From: Armigeres subalbatus
Lineage: Eukaryota > Arthropoda > Insecta > Diptera > Culicidae
DNA length: 64,000 nucleotides
Reading direction: 5' to 3'
NCBI RefSeq assembly: GCF_024139115.2
Contig: NC_085140.1
Location: 27,311,956 to 27,375,955, forward strand
In this document: piece after piece, positions 1 to 11,384 of the stretch
How positions within the stretch are numbered: the stretch's first letter is position 1
Layout of the letters: each line of letters starts with the position of its first letter
Translations under genes and position numbers: made by a program
The notes under the pieces: model-generated
Told to the model about the DNA's origin: nothing
The model's database searches: none
The model's input: the letters and a program-made list of their open reading frames with translations, nothing else

Positions 1-45
1 AAGAACTTTGCAAGTCAATTTAAAACATGGCAATTTCAATTTCAG

Positions 46-341
46 CAACATCGCATGGAAGAGGCCCTTGCGAAGCTATTGGTGGCGCTCTCAAACGAAT
101 GGCAAAACGAGCAAGTCTTGCCAAAGATTATGGAAATACTATTAAGACTCCTCGGGAGTTGTACGAATGGGCAGTAACACAAACAGACAAAAATATCACT
201 AAATTACATTTCTGTTATATTTCGAATGAGCAATACTCAACAATGGCAGAAGAGTTTGATGAACTTTTCAAAAAAGCAAAAACTATAACTGGCACACAAA
301 AGTTTCATTCTTCATTCCAATCGCTCATAATAAAATCCTGA
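46..341 (+). pseudogene. 3' exon of an unclassified transposon-like protein (family A)
   Basis: Seen: a polypyrimidine stretch ending in TTTCAG at 45 is followed by an open frame that reads ATSHGRGPCEAIGGALKR, then a basic helix-rich stretch, TPRELYEWA, and FHSS near the end, stopping at 341. From memory, this SHG-GPCD-GIGG-KR pattern recurs in uncharacterised, multi-copy arthropod and Hydra proteins and lies downstream of a presumed catalytic core that would be left of this window. The frame is better read from the splice acceptor than from the ATG at 27, which lies inside the intron-like sequence. It may form one unit with the remnant at 1587-2640, whose relatives I remember as equally multi-copy. 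The assignment to mobile DNA is inference; a low-copy host gene fragment is the alternative. Confidence 0.4.
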
Positions 342-495
342 CTAAAAAATATTCCAACTCAGATGAAGACCCAAAAGTTTTCAAATTGTTCTAGTAAATT
401 AACAAATTAATGAGTATGCAAGTAGAAATAAGAATTAAATATAGTAACAAATAAAATTGAAGAAAACAAAAAAAAAACGAAAAGGTTATTATTTT

Positions 496-898
496 TGCCT
501 TTCTCGTATACTAAGTATACGTAAAGGCTATATGATCACTCTAAGAACAAACTTTTGATAGAAGGCTCGGAGACCCATAGTGTTATATACCAACCGACTC
601 AGCTCGACGAATTGATGTGATGTCTGTTTGTGTGTATGTATGTATGTGTGTGTGTATGTGTGTATGTGTACAAAATTTTGTAGACACACTTTTTGGAACT
701 TTTTGGAGCATTGACCGAATTACTCGCAACATACTTTATTCGACGGGGAATCCTGTCCCATTGTTTGTTATTGAAAATTGTCCAGATTGGACTATGGGAT
801 CATAAGTTATAGTCAAAATTCTATTTGTTATGAGCAAAAACACGCTGAAAAAACACTCACTCATATTTTTTAGCTTTATTTTTCAAACGAGAAAGGCA
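496..898. repeat. 403-bp MITE-like repeat with 12-bp inverted ends
   Basis: The ends are perfect inverted repeats: TGCCTTTCTCGT at 496-507 and ACGAGAAAGGCA at 887-898. Just inside the left end is a palindrome, GTATACTAAGTATAC (506-520). The interior carries a TG/TATG microsatellite at about 626-670. No plausible protein is encoded. The form fits a short non-autonomous inverted-repeat element. No clear target-site duplication was found. Confidence 0.6.
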
Positions 899-1499
899 CC
901 AACACCGCTAGGTGGATTAATCAGGGTTTTTGAATGTGCGTTTATCTAAAATCCCCCTAATGAAATTATCTACCTAGCTTCATCGTTTGGAATCATAATG
1001 TTTCGAATCGACCTCCAATTTTTTTTTTTTGCTGAACCAATTTTAATCTTTACATTCATTGATCTATTTTCTCGGTGAACGAAACGCTCTTTTATGTATC
1101 AGATTTTACAGTTTAGACAAATTAACAATAGTCCATCAACCATCACAATTTGTAATTCTGGTAATTCGTGTGTAAAATTGATATAAAAAAATCTAGATAA
1201 ATATACGCTCTTTTCAAATTTTGGTCCACATTAATGTTAGTTTATGCTAAATTGCTTCCTAAACAAATTTTTATTTATTTTTGGTTGATGATGGGCTGCT
1301 GAACCTATATTTGGTGCTGTAGACATAAAACACGCTGATAAATTTTTACACAATATGGACATGAAAAACGTTATTGTAGTTTCTGTATGTAACAGGAACA
1401 TTATTCCCAGAAAAGTTATAAAGGTATCGCAATAAAAAAAATTAAATATTAAAAAGTACCTTGGAAGAAGAACAAACTAAAAAAACAAAACATATCCAA
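899..1499. other. AT-rich, no gene seen
   Basis: I see no coding region or recognisable repeat here beyond homopolymer A/T runs. Confidence 0.6.
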
Positions 1500-1586
1500 G
1501 GGGCCGTACACTTATTACGTAAGCAAATTTTTCTGGGTTGTTCGACCCCCCCCCCATACGTGCTTACGTAATATGTGTACGGCCCC
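1500..1586. repeat. 87-bp hairpin MITE
   Basis: Two 26-nt arms (1500-1525 and 1561-1586) form a near-perfect inverted repeat whose outer sequence is GGGGCCGTACAC and inner part TTACGTAAGCA. The 35-nt loop contains a run of C. It sits directly upstream of the family B remnant, and its loop supplies a false TTG start to that frame. Confidence 0.65.
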
Positions 1587-2640
1587 CAACCAAAACTTGT
1601 GAAAAAAGCCAACAAAGAGGCTTTAATGTTTTAACAGCAAGTGATTTTGAATCTTCGTCACAAACTGAAACACAAAGCGAGTCCGTCCCTCCAGTTTGCA
1701 CTAGTGGAGAAAGTTCACAGATACCTGGTAAGTTTGAAAAAATTCTAGTGGTGAATACTGCTAGAGAAAACGAGAGAAGTTCCTTATTCGAGTTTTTTGG
1801 ACGACAACTTAAAAACCAACATCACCGCGAAGATTATCGGGAAGTTATCCAACTTGCCATAATATTTTTGGGTGGAAAACTTGATGGAAAGTGGCAAATT
1901 AGAGCTCCTGGTGCTTTTCATAATGCAAGGTGGATGGCAAAAATTATTTACTCACACGCATAATATGCCTAACAACACTAGAGATCGAAAATCACGATTC
2001 AATGTCTTTATTGTGAAAATTTATTTGAAAAACTGGTTTCTTAGCTCATGTGCTGCAATGTCGGCAAATAATAGTCTCAATTTATTAAATTTATTGAAAA
2101 ATTAGGAAGTTGCAAAATCAGTGCACATAGGCTTTTTAACCCATTTACAGTATCTGTATAATTCCCTCATCGGACTGTGCCTTTTTGATGAGAACTTAGA
2201 TCCAGCGGACAAACAAAAAGTAATCCAAGCCATTCGTGCACCAGGTAAATATTTTTAACTTAAATATATTCAGACCATGAGTTTCTAATTATCTTATCAT
2301 TTACAGAGGCACAGGAAATTGGTTCTGCAAAATCTATAGTTGAGGCGCTTGAAATGTAAACAATCGAATTGCACTATTTCGTGCAAGGTAACAACCATAT
2401 TAAAAACTTGTTCAAAGCTTTAGACATGCGTCTATGCTTGACGTCGATGTTACGCATTGGAATATTTCAGAGTATTAAATTGCCAATAAGCGAGTTCGAA
2501 GCCTGGAAGTAGTGAATGACAATGCAGAACGAGGTATAGCATTGATAAAAGATTATAATTCCAAACGTATTCTACAGTAAGTTGAGGAACATCGAAAAAT
2601 GTACAAAAGTCTGAAAAAATCTGAGCTCATTTAGAAGAAC
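1587..2640 (+). pseudogene. Degenerate spliced transposon-like protein (family B)
   Basis: Seen: a broken but continuous protein signal. 1590-1963 encodes a segment ending with LGGKLDGKWQIRAPGAFHNA and RWMAKIIYSHA. The next part, in the frame 1872-2244, has WFLSSCAAMS, a TAG at 2103, then SLIGLCLFDENLDPADKQ. A 62-nt intron (GT at 2245, AG at 2306) has consensus ends. After more breaks comes VVNDNAERGIALIKDYN and VEEHRKMYK near 2505-2610. From memory, the RAPG-ARWMAKAIY and NDFAERGVALI motifs occur together in one uncharacterised, multi-copy invertebrate protein family. Combined with 46-341 it could be the second gene of one element. At least three stops or frameshifts make it non-functional. 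Function is unknown; transposon origin is inference. Confidence 0.4.
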
Positions 2641-2889
2641 CATGTAATTTATTGAATAAAACAGTATGTCAATATAACAACTCCTTTTTTACATTACTCA
2701 CGTAATTTCTAGAATTTCTTTTCAAACTCCTTTATTTATTTATTTTACAAACCAGAATTAGGCCGATACAAATATTTAAAATCTTTTTTGTCCCCCCCCC
2801 TCGGATTTTTTTTACCAAAAAATAATATTCTGAGGGGGCAACAAAATAAAATTCGGATAATTTCCCCCTTGTGAGAAAAAAAAGTTTTG

Positions 2890-3118
2890 ATTAATTTTGA
2901 GCAACCCTAAATCATGTCCGATTTAGCTTAAATTTTGCATAGGGGGATATTTTTAGCTACGAAAACGTTTTCAAAACTTTCATGATTTTTAGGCACCCTT
3001 AAATCATGTCCGATTGAGCTCAAATTTTGCATGGGGTCATAGTTTGGGGTAATGAAGCTTGTGAGCAATGTAGTTTTTTTTTTAAATTCGAAAATGTCAT
3101 TTTCATTGGCACCCTAAT
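2890..3118. repeat. Two-unit direct repeat upstream of BEL gag
   Basis: The phrase AAATCATGTCCGATT followed by AGCT(T/C)AAATTTTGCAT occurs at about 2910-2942 and again at about 3001-3034, so units of roughly 90-100 bp are tandemly duplicated. A third diverged relative lies at about 7220-7310 (ATTTTGGGGTAAT and GTGAACAATG). It is a dispersed repeat; I cannot name it or show that it is the LTR of the gag at 3234. Confidence 0.45.
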
Positions 3119-3233
3119 AGGCAGTCAGCAGTGCAGCAGTGAATAGTGCTGTGAAAAGTGAACAGTGCAAACGAATTTCTCAGTGAAGTGAACTTTTTTA
3201 TTTGCAAGTGACTTGAGTGCTAAATAGTGGACT

Positions 3234-4262
3234 ATGACGGACGATCTACGTAGCTTAGTAAAGCGAGGAAAGTGCACACGGAACAGTTTAGACTCAGTGG
3301 CTTCGTTTGTGCGCGAATGTGATGAACAACGCGACAATGATGAGGTTGGAGTTCGTTTGCAGCTGTTAGAATGTTCATTCGAAGAATTTAATCAAGTGCA
3401 CGAGAAAATCGAGGTAGTTCTGAATGAAGTCGATGAGGAGCAGGACGCTGATCCAAAGGAGCTGGAACAAGCATCCAAGAAGCGAGAAGCGGTAGGTGCA
3501 GCGTTGACCAAGGATGTCGAGAAAGGTGAAGCTGCCAGAAATCAGACTTCTGACGTTCAGGGGCAAACTTCGAGATTGGGTATATTTTCGGGAAGCTTTC
3601 CAAAGCCTGATTCAAGGGAGCTGGGAGCTCACCGACATGGACAAATTCATCCACCTGTGATCGTCGTTGTCTAGAGTAGCGCTTCAGGAAGTCTGTTCCA
3701 TTGAACTTCCCGCCGCCAATTATGTCGTGGCTTGGGCTGCACTTGAGGAATGATACCACAACAAGAAGCTGGTAGTAAAGGCCTATCTCGATGCTATCTT
3801 CTTCAACAACAAATCCATGCGGAAGAAAAATTACGAAGCACTGAACCTTGAGAAGAATCTCCAAATGCTGCAGAAGATGGGAGAAAATACCGACGGCTGG
3901 AACATAATTCCTGTGTACATGGTGTACTCAAAGCTCGATGGTGTAACCCTTCGATTCGAAGGAAGTTCCAACCTATCGGAAACTGGTGACCTTCCTGAAG
4001 AATCATTGCACTGTTCTTCAGTCAGTTGAACCGAACAACACCACCTCCGTCGAACAGAAGAAACCGAAGATAAGCGTCAGCCATCGTACCATCGCCACCG
4101 GTCATTGTTGCTTCGATGCCGAAACGTTTCATCCTGCATTCTTATGCAAGCGATTCCAGAAGCTCACGAACTTATCACCCGTCATTCTATCCGGATAAAA
4201 ATGTTGTGTGAGAATACTTGCTCACAGGAGAACATGAAAAATCACACTCCGCTAAAGGGAAT
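3234..4262 (+). pseudogene. BEL/Pao LTR-retrotransposon gag, broken
   Basis: The frame opens at ATG 3234 with MTDDLRSLVKRG, followed by a charged coiled-coil-like N-terminus rich in Glu and Lys (3234-3540), as in BEL/Pao Gag. Then GIFSGSFPK matches the core segment that precedes the Gag capsid-like domain. After a stop the signal resumes in other frames: KAYLDAIFFNN (3778-3810), NLEKNLQMLQKMGENTDGW (about 3842-3900), FLKNHCTVLQSV (3991-4027), CCFDAETFHPAFLCKRFQ (4108-4160) and LCENTCSQ (4204-4230), the last two being zinc-knuckle-like. No protease, RT or integrase follows, so only the 5' part of the element is present. Several frameshifts destroy the frame. Family assignment rests on recalled BEL Gag patterns; LTRs were not identified. 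Confidence 0.7.
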
Positions 4263-5906
4263 AATCCTAGGTTTTCATTCATATGAGTAAGAATTCCAAA
4301 GCCTGTTTTTTACAAAGCCACCATGGAGATTTTTTTGGTATCTATCAAAATTAAGAGCAGAAGATTCGTAGGGAATGGAATAACAATTACGCAATAAAAT
4401 TAAAGCTGTTTCATTATTACTCTTGTAATGGCCACGGTAACCTCCTATGCTGCCCACAATCGCATATTTGTCCCATATGAATAGAAAACCCAGCAAAGAC
4501 GGGACTGATATGCGATCATCGGCAGTATAGAGTATCAACAAATACTATACAATATTTACTACTCCTAGAAGGGTTTTAATAACTTTTTCTAGATTGGTTC
4601 ACTAAGTCAGAGAGTTATCTGAAAGCGGTTACGAAGAGGTTTTGGTGGAGCTCTTAATTTTATTAGTAATTGATCACGAAAACCTCCTATAGAGCATAAT
4701 AAATCTTGAAATGTTACTTGGGAGCTGTTGAAGCTCGTAGTTTTACTTTTCATGTGAAATAGGAGAGAATTTTAAATTGGAACATTTGGCCGTCTATTAT
4801 AATTCTTGATCGGATGTTTGAAGCACAACAAATATTCGTTTAGGAAATAAAGTTGAAACATATTTTATTTACTTTTCGGTTATTAGGCGTTTTGATATTC
4901 TTGAAGTGACCATTTTGCGGGTCCATTCAATAGGGAACAAACTGGATTTGGTTCACTTGTCATGAAACGAGTTTGTATTATCCTCGTTTGTACAAATTAA
5001 ACTCATCTTATGAAAATTGGAGACATTCCTCCAAAAAGATCAAAATAATTGGATTTGGTTTTTAGGCATTTTTCCGAACAAAAAACAAGAAATGAACACC
5101 GTTAATAAAGTTAGATTGGCGAAAATTTAAATAGGACTGGTTTGCTAGTATCGGCAGATTAGTTCATGGTTATAACTCTACCTGTGAACAAAACAATAAT
5201 CAAAAACGAAGACCTGCAATGTCATAGAGCATCAGCTTCCGGAATCTTGTATGTATCAAACCTTCGAAAATGCTGAGTATCCCGTGGCAACAGATGGATT
5301 ATTGTGTCTGTTTGTCTTTTAGGGCTGTATAAATAACCTCAATAAAATGGAAACTCACAAACGTATAGCTTCGTGGAACAAAAATGTGCCACTGTGGTGC
5401 TGACGATGCAGCCGCCGCGGTGCTGTAATTCATTCTCGATGGTATAAATTAGTAGTGTATGGGTACAAACGTCGCCATATTTTACAGCTTTATACGATGT
5501 GTCACATCAAGTTGTTTTAATGATTTTTAATAGGTGCTTCATCATCGTCATTCGGAGAACGGAAGATTATTGGATGCAAACTATACTTACTACCCACACC
5601 GGCATGTTTGTATCATTTGTCTGTTAAAAATAGTCATCGAGGAAATGATCACCTCCACAGGAAAAACCCGGGTCTTTGAGACTACTAGAGTGTCATGGAA
5701 TAGTTTGACTTGTTGATGTTGTTTAAGTTTATGAAACAGATAAATGTTGAAATTGAGTAAATATGAGATAAACATTTCGATGTAGATACCAGTTCGAAAT
5801 AATGCTTTAATTTACAAACACTCATTGAAGTGTGTGACGTAATTTAGAATAGCGGTTCCAATAAACGGCCCCTCTTTTCCAAGAAGCGAAACATTTTCCC
5901 ACTTAC
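4263..5906. other. Intergenic or intronic, no gene seen
   Basis: Only short spurious frames are present. If the exon at 5907-6133 belongs to a minus-strand gene, this is the beginning of its next intron. No repeat with clear borders was recognised. Confidence 0.5.
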
Positions 5907-6133
5907 CGCATCTCGAAGTCTTTGATCTCCTCGGTGGTCAGCGAGTTGGTCACATCCAGTAGCTGTCGCATGTTTTCGTCCCGTTGCTGCTGTTCCCGCT
6001 GAAGTTGTTGTCTGTTTTTCTTACGCGACGACGATGACGATTGCTGCTCCTTGCCCTGCTCGACGCTGATGAAGTCACCCTCATTCTTGAGCAGTATCGT
6101 CTCCACCGACGAGTAGTCCAGGCTAAGTGACGG
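5907..6133 (-). CDS. Internal exon of an unrecognised host gene
   Basis: Seen on the minus strand: a pyrimidine-rich acceptor ending CCCCACAG at 6134 and a donor ATGCG|GTAAGT with the exon ending at 5907. The exon is 227 nt, phase 0 at its start and phase 2 at its end, and open throughout. It encodes PSLSLDYSSVETILLKNEG, a Gln/Glu/Arg-rich coiled-coil-like stretch with five Ser in a row, and LLDVTNSLTTEEIKDFEMR. Unlike neighbouring sequence it has no damage, a balanced base composition and strong splice sites, so it looks like a selected host exon. Its phase-0 acceptor matches the phase-0 donor of the exon at 53263-54375 on the same strand, so both may belong to one gene. I cannot name the protein. 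Confidence 0.7.
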
Positions 6134-8090
6134 CTGTGGGGGAAAAAAGGAGGGACAGAAAGAGAAACATCATCAGAAAGTTGTCGGGCTGTTTAATTCG
6201 GCTTGTTTTTTCTACTATCCGGCGCAGATGTTTGCCGGGAGTCTATCCGAGCAGAAAAAGTTATTGCGAACCGGAATAATGGCAAACGTAAACATGGAGC
6301 CGGAGCAAATATGGCCCACTATCCGTCTCTGGCGAAGCAGACGGCGAGTTATGGCTTGCTATGGAGACGCATTATCCTTAACTCTCTTCAGCGTTGTTGT
6401 TCTTTCGTATGTTCTTGAGGAGGTCTGCCGCAGTCCATCAAGCAGAAGCACGAATGGACGTCTTGTCGGCGTGGCGCGATGGCATCAAGTGTAATTCCTG
6501 GAAGTGCGATTAGCATATTTCTGATTCTCAGCGTAAACGATTCTCATTTCTGGGTGCTTTCGCCGGAATTGGGTCAGACAAAGGGGTGAATACTAAATAG
6601 TTTTCCGCTGCTGCAGTTTGCTCTAGATCAGTGTTTTACAAACAATTTGTAAACGTGACCCAGCAAAATGAGAACTATATTTCTTGTGACTTACTGGCTA
6701 TGTTGGCGTATAATACTACTCCCATTTAAATACCATGTTTTAGATCCCTTATGCACTCCTTTCTATTACTTTTCTTGGGTTATACCCAAAACTGTATGGT
6801 CGTAACACTTGGACAGAATTCAAGCTCCATCTCTATGTTTTATTTTTCAAACATAGATCAATAAATGTATAGTTTTGATTATCCTGACACCATGTTATAG
6901 TTTTCCCAAAGACAACTTCATTTGATTTAATTCAATTTGTGAGATCACTACAGTTTGGAAACCTATGCTCGAGGATGAGATAGCAAATATGGACAATACG
7001 AAATTAATTCTCAGAACAAATTAGGGTAGCTTCTCTTCTTAAGTTGCACAATGTTTTCGAAAGGGAGGACTGTTAATTAGTATTTCGAGGGGCGAAGCGT
7101 TGCTCAGAAATGCAAATACTTTGTTTGCAGGGATGGAGAATGCAGCGAAGCGAGCATTAAATTGATTATCCGAGTAAAATTCCTACTATGGGAGCAATGA
7201 AGGGTCAAGTTCACCACCACATGGCTAATTGCATAGCTTCATATTTTGGGGTAATAACTAGTGAACAATGTTTGTATTTGAATTCGATTGTATTGCATGC
7301 ATTGACACCTTAAGAGGATCAAGACTTAATCACGTTGTTTTGAAAATTAATGACGTTATCTTTTGTTAATAATTGGTGATGCAACTAACTCGAGAAAAGT
7401 AATGAAATACTGTGGTGCTGGAAATGGAGCGGTAAAAATGTGTCAGCCACTACATAGTGTTGCCAGATTTGGCAAAATTTCAAATTTAATGTTTAGAAAT
7501 AGGATTAGTGAATAATTATAGCTATCTGTGGAACTAGTTCGAAGACTAGTAGAAATAAATAAATGAAAAATGCAAAATAAAATTATTAAAGAAAAAAATA
7601 AAAGCATTTAGCGCAATAGTAGGGTAAATCACTACTTGGGCCTATGGACCCGATTTCCGGCTCACTGCACAGACAACTAATGACTTATACTGTTTGTAAG
7701 CCGTAGGTTTATGATTGGTAATTTTCAAAAACTCTCCCGTTTATCTCGCACAATACTCAATATTTTTCAATCATTTATTTTAATCCTAATTGACCAAATT
7801 ATAGAAAATGAAAATGTAGATTTCGAACATTCGCTCTTTGTTGCAATACCACTGAGCCGGAGTGATTCTTTCCACTTTTACAAAACGGTATAGTCAAATA
7901 AACACCCAGGAATGAGAATAGTCAAATTTTCAAAAAATTGAAGATGATAAAAACTCACCCGCGACCTTATTTTTAAATTATCAAGTGATTAAAATTCGTC
8001 AGCGAATAAGAATCGTTTGAAAATCGTATCTTGATTTGAAGCATTTACCGTTATATTAAACCGTTACGTTACGTTACATTAACCCGGTTA
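6134..8090. other. Gene-free stretch inside the candidate intron
   Basis: No coding signal. It holds a diverged copy (about 7220-7310) of the dispersed repeat seen at 2890-3118, and otherwise nothing I recognise. Confidence 0.5.
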
Positions 8091-8251
8091 TGACAAAAGG
8101 TCGAAATACAAAAGGTCAAAATACAAAAGGTCGAAAGGACAAAAGATCGAAAGACAAAAGGTTGGAAAGACAAAACGTCGAACGGGACAAAAGGTTGAAA
8201 GAAACAAAAGATCAAAAAGAGCATAAGGTCGAAAAGGACAAAAGGTCGAAA
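8091..8251 (+). repeat. GACAAAAGGTCGAAA minisatellite
   Basis: About twelve imperfect copies of an 11-17-bp unit, ACAAAAGGTCGAAA, run head to tail with drifting spacing. Short insertions and point changes separate units. No protein is encoded. Confidence 0.8.
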
Positions 8252-9300
8252 TAGACCAGAAACTGAAACGGAGAGTGTCGATTTTGCACCAAAGTTGTCC
8301 TACACAATGAACGCGCCTGCGGGGCTGCGACGTGCACTATTTTGACAGATCGAATTGACATTCAGAAAACATAGATTTCCATCTATTATTTGCACTCATT
8401 GAATGAGTTTTATTTCATTGTTAAAAGTTAGTGAAAAATAAAAGATCAATTTTCAACAATATATTTTATATCCAATAGTACGATCTAGATATTCATAATA
8501 TTGATTCATTACTCCTTCTTTGAAAATTGCTCATTCTTTGACTTTGATTGATGAGATGAGTGTGTTATTTCAGCTTGAAGTTAAATGCATTTCACAAATT
8601 CCTTTTTAATACACCCAACTTGTTATAAATTTTTCTTAATCGAGCTTTTGTCCCTTTGCTTTTGTACTCATTGCTTAAGGCGCACTTCAATCCTTTCTAT
8701 TTGTGTATATCACTAGAACTTACATATATAAACATATTAGAATAAATTTGAAAATGTATCCTCAAGCCGTATAAAAAATCACCTCGGCCCAAGAGCTTCT
8801 AGCCGCACCGTGCTGTCAAAAGGCTAGTAGCCTTAGTTTAGTATGCAAATAATCCTTCATCGTAATAGGAAAACTGTCTAATACGTCGATACTATTATGT
8901 TATTTATAAATTTTCTCTATTCCAAAAAGTGAAAAAATGTAGGTTTTAAGTGTTTGGAAGGAACTTGAATGAGTGAATGTGCAAGTTTTTGTTTTCGTCG
9001 CATTTTCTACCAACCCGAAAGAGAATGGGAGATTAAATGTTGAGAGATAGAGTAAAAATCGCATATGCTGGGAATTGAATTGAAGTATGCCGGAAAAGCA
9101 TTCGCTGTGACTGAAATACGTGCTACACCTCAAATCAAATAAAAGCTTTCTCAAAAGATGTTTAGCAAGAATAGCTATTTTTTAAGCAGAAGTGAATCCC
9201 ATTGCAGTATTACACGGTCCACAAAATACAGGAAAAGTTGCCTCCTGACATAACTATCAATTAAATAATGCAGTCGTATGCATGTTAGGCCGGGAATGGG
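8252..9300. other. Gene-free stretch
   Basis: AT-rich sequence with only short, unsupported frames. Nothing recognised. Confidence 0.5.
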
Positions 9301-9759
9301 TACCATCATCTGGGGGGAAGATGATCACTTGCAATAACAATGTGTGTTTATATTTTGAATCGAAACAAATATTTTTAAAACATGTACTGTTAAATAATCA
9401 ACATATTTATTTTCCTGAAATGCGTTCGCATTTATTAAAATAAATTAAATTAGCACAATTTTTTTTAGTAATCTGGTTTGGGGTGAAGTTGATCAGAGCA
9501 AATCTACTAAAATCATTATGACCCTGCCGTCAAAATACACTAGATTATTTGAATAAATGTTGAATTTACCACGTAAAGAAGTCTACGAAGTCAATATTTG
9601 AAACGAAAATAGTAAGCATATGCGGTATTTCGAAAAATTTCGTTTAAGGGCATTCGAAACTAAATTCCGCGGAATTTCGCGGAATTTTAGCATGGCGAAA
9701 TCTGATTTTCTGATTTCGTTTCGTATCGTTCAACTTCAAAAATTTTTTTTTTTTGGTTT

Positions 9760-9907
9760 TCGCCCAAAATGTTTCTATTGGATGAAACTGAGGACAATTT
9801 AATGGATTCAGATTTTTTGGGATGAACTGGACTCCACTATTGTTGTACCATTGTAGCTCTTCCATGCTACAATGGCAGCTGGCTAAATCTAGCCAAAACG
9901 TAAATGG
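9760..9907 (-). pseudogene. IS630/Tc1/mariner transposase fragment, D37E type
   Basis: Read on the minus strand, 9907-9760 encodes PFTFWLDLASCHC, then ELQWYNNSGVQFIPKNLN and NCPQFHPIETFWAKTKKK. This is the C-terminal catalytic part of an IS630/Tc1/mariner DDE transposase: the second Asp (codon 9889-9887, in WLDLASCH) and the last acidic residue (Glu, codon 9775-9773, in HPIETFWA) are separated by exactly 37 residues. That D37E spacing is the known signature of the ITmD37E family described from mosquitoes. The N-terminal DNA-binding part and first Asp are missing, and homology ends abruptly near 9760 in a Lys run next to TTTCG-rich sequence. A second remnant of this general type is at 57.5 kb. 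Confidence 0.7.
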
Positions 9908-10897
9908 GCCATCATGGAACTTAATGAAGAGTTAAAACCGGTTTTGACGCGAATGAATTTTGCAGGACTGTGCATAATTAGTTTTTCTTTTCTCTTCCTG
10001 CATGGTGAATGGGACGCTTCATTTTTCAACTTAATTTTCCAAAGTTACATTCATTTATACGGTCTCATAAATATTTTTTGATATTTTCTTGGCCCAAAAA
10101 GTATGCGGAATGCACTTCTTTTATGTAAATTTCCAAGCCAGTGACGTAATACGGATAGGCGTCCCACGTTTCGCAGGACGCTTGCTGGTAACATTACTGA
10201 GTTTGAACAACCATTAATTAGGAACAGTGAAATGGAAATAGTGATGTTTCAGAAGTTGTCCTGAATTATCACATTTTCAGATCTTTGCAGATTTCAGAAT
10301 GCTTAAGTTTTGTGCATTCTCTGATAACTCATTTATTTCAGATTCTTGAACTGATTCAGATCATTGTCATGACCTAAACTTTCACCTTCAGATATTTTTG
10401 ATTCCGTATATCATGGAAATGTAGAATTTTCTCACATTTTCTAGATCCAGCAGATCCAGATTATTCAATCGCTTCAAAATCGTACTGATTGTCTGTCACA
10501 ATCGTGCCGGTGCGGCGCGTTTTCCGTAGGGCAGTTTGTTCTTAGCTTGGACAGCGTTGCTGATTTTAAAAGCTAATATTTAGCAATAAACGTAAATGTC
10601 TGCGTTCGAGTTTGTTGACATAAAATTAGTTTACACTTAATAGTTAAAGGCTTATACATTGTTCTCATGGTCTGCAATGATTTTGTTGTTTTTAAGCACT
10701 ATAATAATTTTTTGTCATTTTTTTCCATCTAAGTATCTAACAGTTACATTTTGGTTCAATCAAAGTTAATTGCCTATTTCAGGGGATTAAATCACCCGAC
10801 TTGGACGTTAATTTACAATGTTATGAAAACTCATATGTGAATATGTACGTTATGTGGAAGATATTGATTTGGAAAATGTATTGGAGGTAACCACTTT

Positions 10898-10971
10898 CCC
10901 TTCGATGGGACTCGAACCCATGACCCTACAGTACGCTAGACTGGTGCTTTAACCAACTAGGCTACGAAGGA
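10898..10971 (-). pseudogene. tRNA-like sequence, left arm
   Basis: On the minus strand the ends pair as a 7-bp acceptor stem (one mismatch) around a D-arm-like region (GTTGGTTAAAGC), an anticodon-like loop reading CTAGCGT, and a T-arm ATGGG-TTCGAGT-CCCAT. The loop places AGC at positions 34-36. The anticodon stem has a mismatch. It is embedded in a repeat arm, so it is most likely a tRNA-derived pol III head and not a working tRNA. Confidence 0.55.
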
Positions 10972-11225
10972 CCTCCGTCGGCCTTCGCAACCTAGACCTG
11001 TAAGACCTAGGTTGTGTAAGCTCACTTGATCAGTACAGTTGCTGATGAAGAATGTGTATAGTTGCCAGACATTCTAAATACTCACGCTCCTCTAATGTGG
11101 ACGTGTACTATACACATGTGGAAGTATTGGCTTGAGAAAATGGATTGCGAGTGATTTGACTATGCGTCCAATTTGGGAATCTCGAGCTCGTTCAATAGCC
11201 TCTAGGTTGCGAAGGCCGACGGAGG

Positions 11226-11299
11226 CCCTTCGTAGTTTAGTTGGTTAAAGCACCAGTCTAGCGTAGTGTAGGGTCATGGGTTCGAGTCCCATCGAAGGG
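11226..11299 (+). pseudogene. tRNA-like sequence, right arm
   Basis: Mirror of the left-arm copy. CCCTTCG (11226-11232) pairs perfectly with CGAAGGG (11293-11299), and the T-arm ATGGG-TTCGAGT-CCCAT contains a good B box. The anticodon stem is damaged (CCAGT opposite AGTGT), arguing against a functional tRNA. Confidence 0.55.
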
Positions 11300-11384
11300 A
11301 AAGTGGTTACTTCCAATACATTTTCCAAATCAATATCTTCCACATAACGTACATATTCACATATGAGTTTTCATAACATTGTAA

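Larger units (their letters stand above)
10813..11384. repeat. Fold-back element with a tRNA-like sequence in each arm
   Basis: Two arms of about 184 nt (10813-10996 and 11201-11384) are inverted copies with only about five mismatches, separated by a 204-nt spacer. Outer ends are TTACAATGTTATGAAAAC and its complement. Each arm contains a 74-nt tRNA-like block with a canonical T-arm. The spacer (10997-11200) shows no further symmetry and no coding region. The low arm divergence points to a recent origin or gene conversion. It could be two oppositely oriented tRNA-derived SINEs or one palindromic unit. Confidence 0.75.

Noticed and set aside
617..805. 62-codon frame over the TG-rich microsatellite
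   Set aside because: It lies inside a non-coding inverted-repeat element and its start is repeat-derived.
10898..11299. Two functional tRNA genes
   Set aside because: The anticodon stems are mismatched and both copies sit in near-identical inverted repeat arms; they look like tRNA-derived repeat heads.
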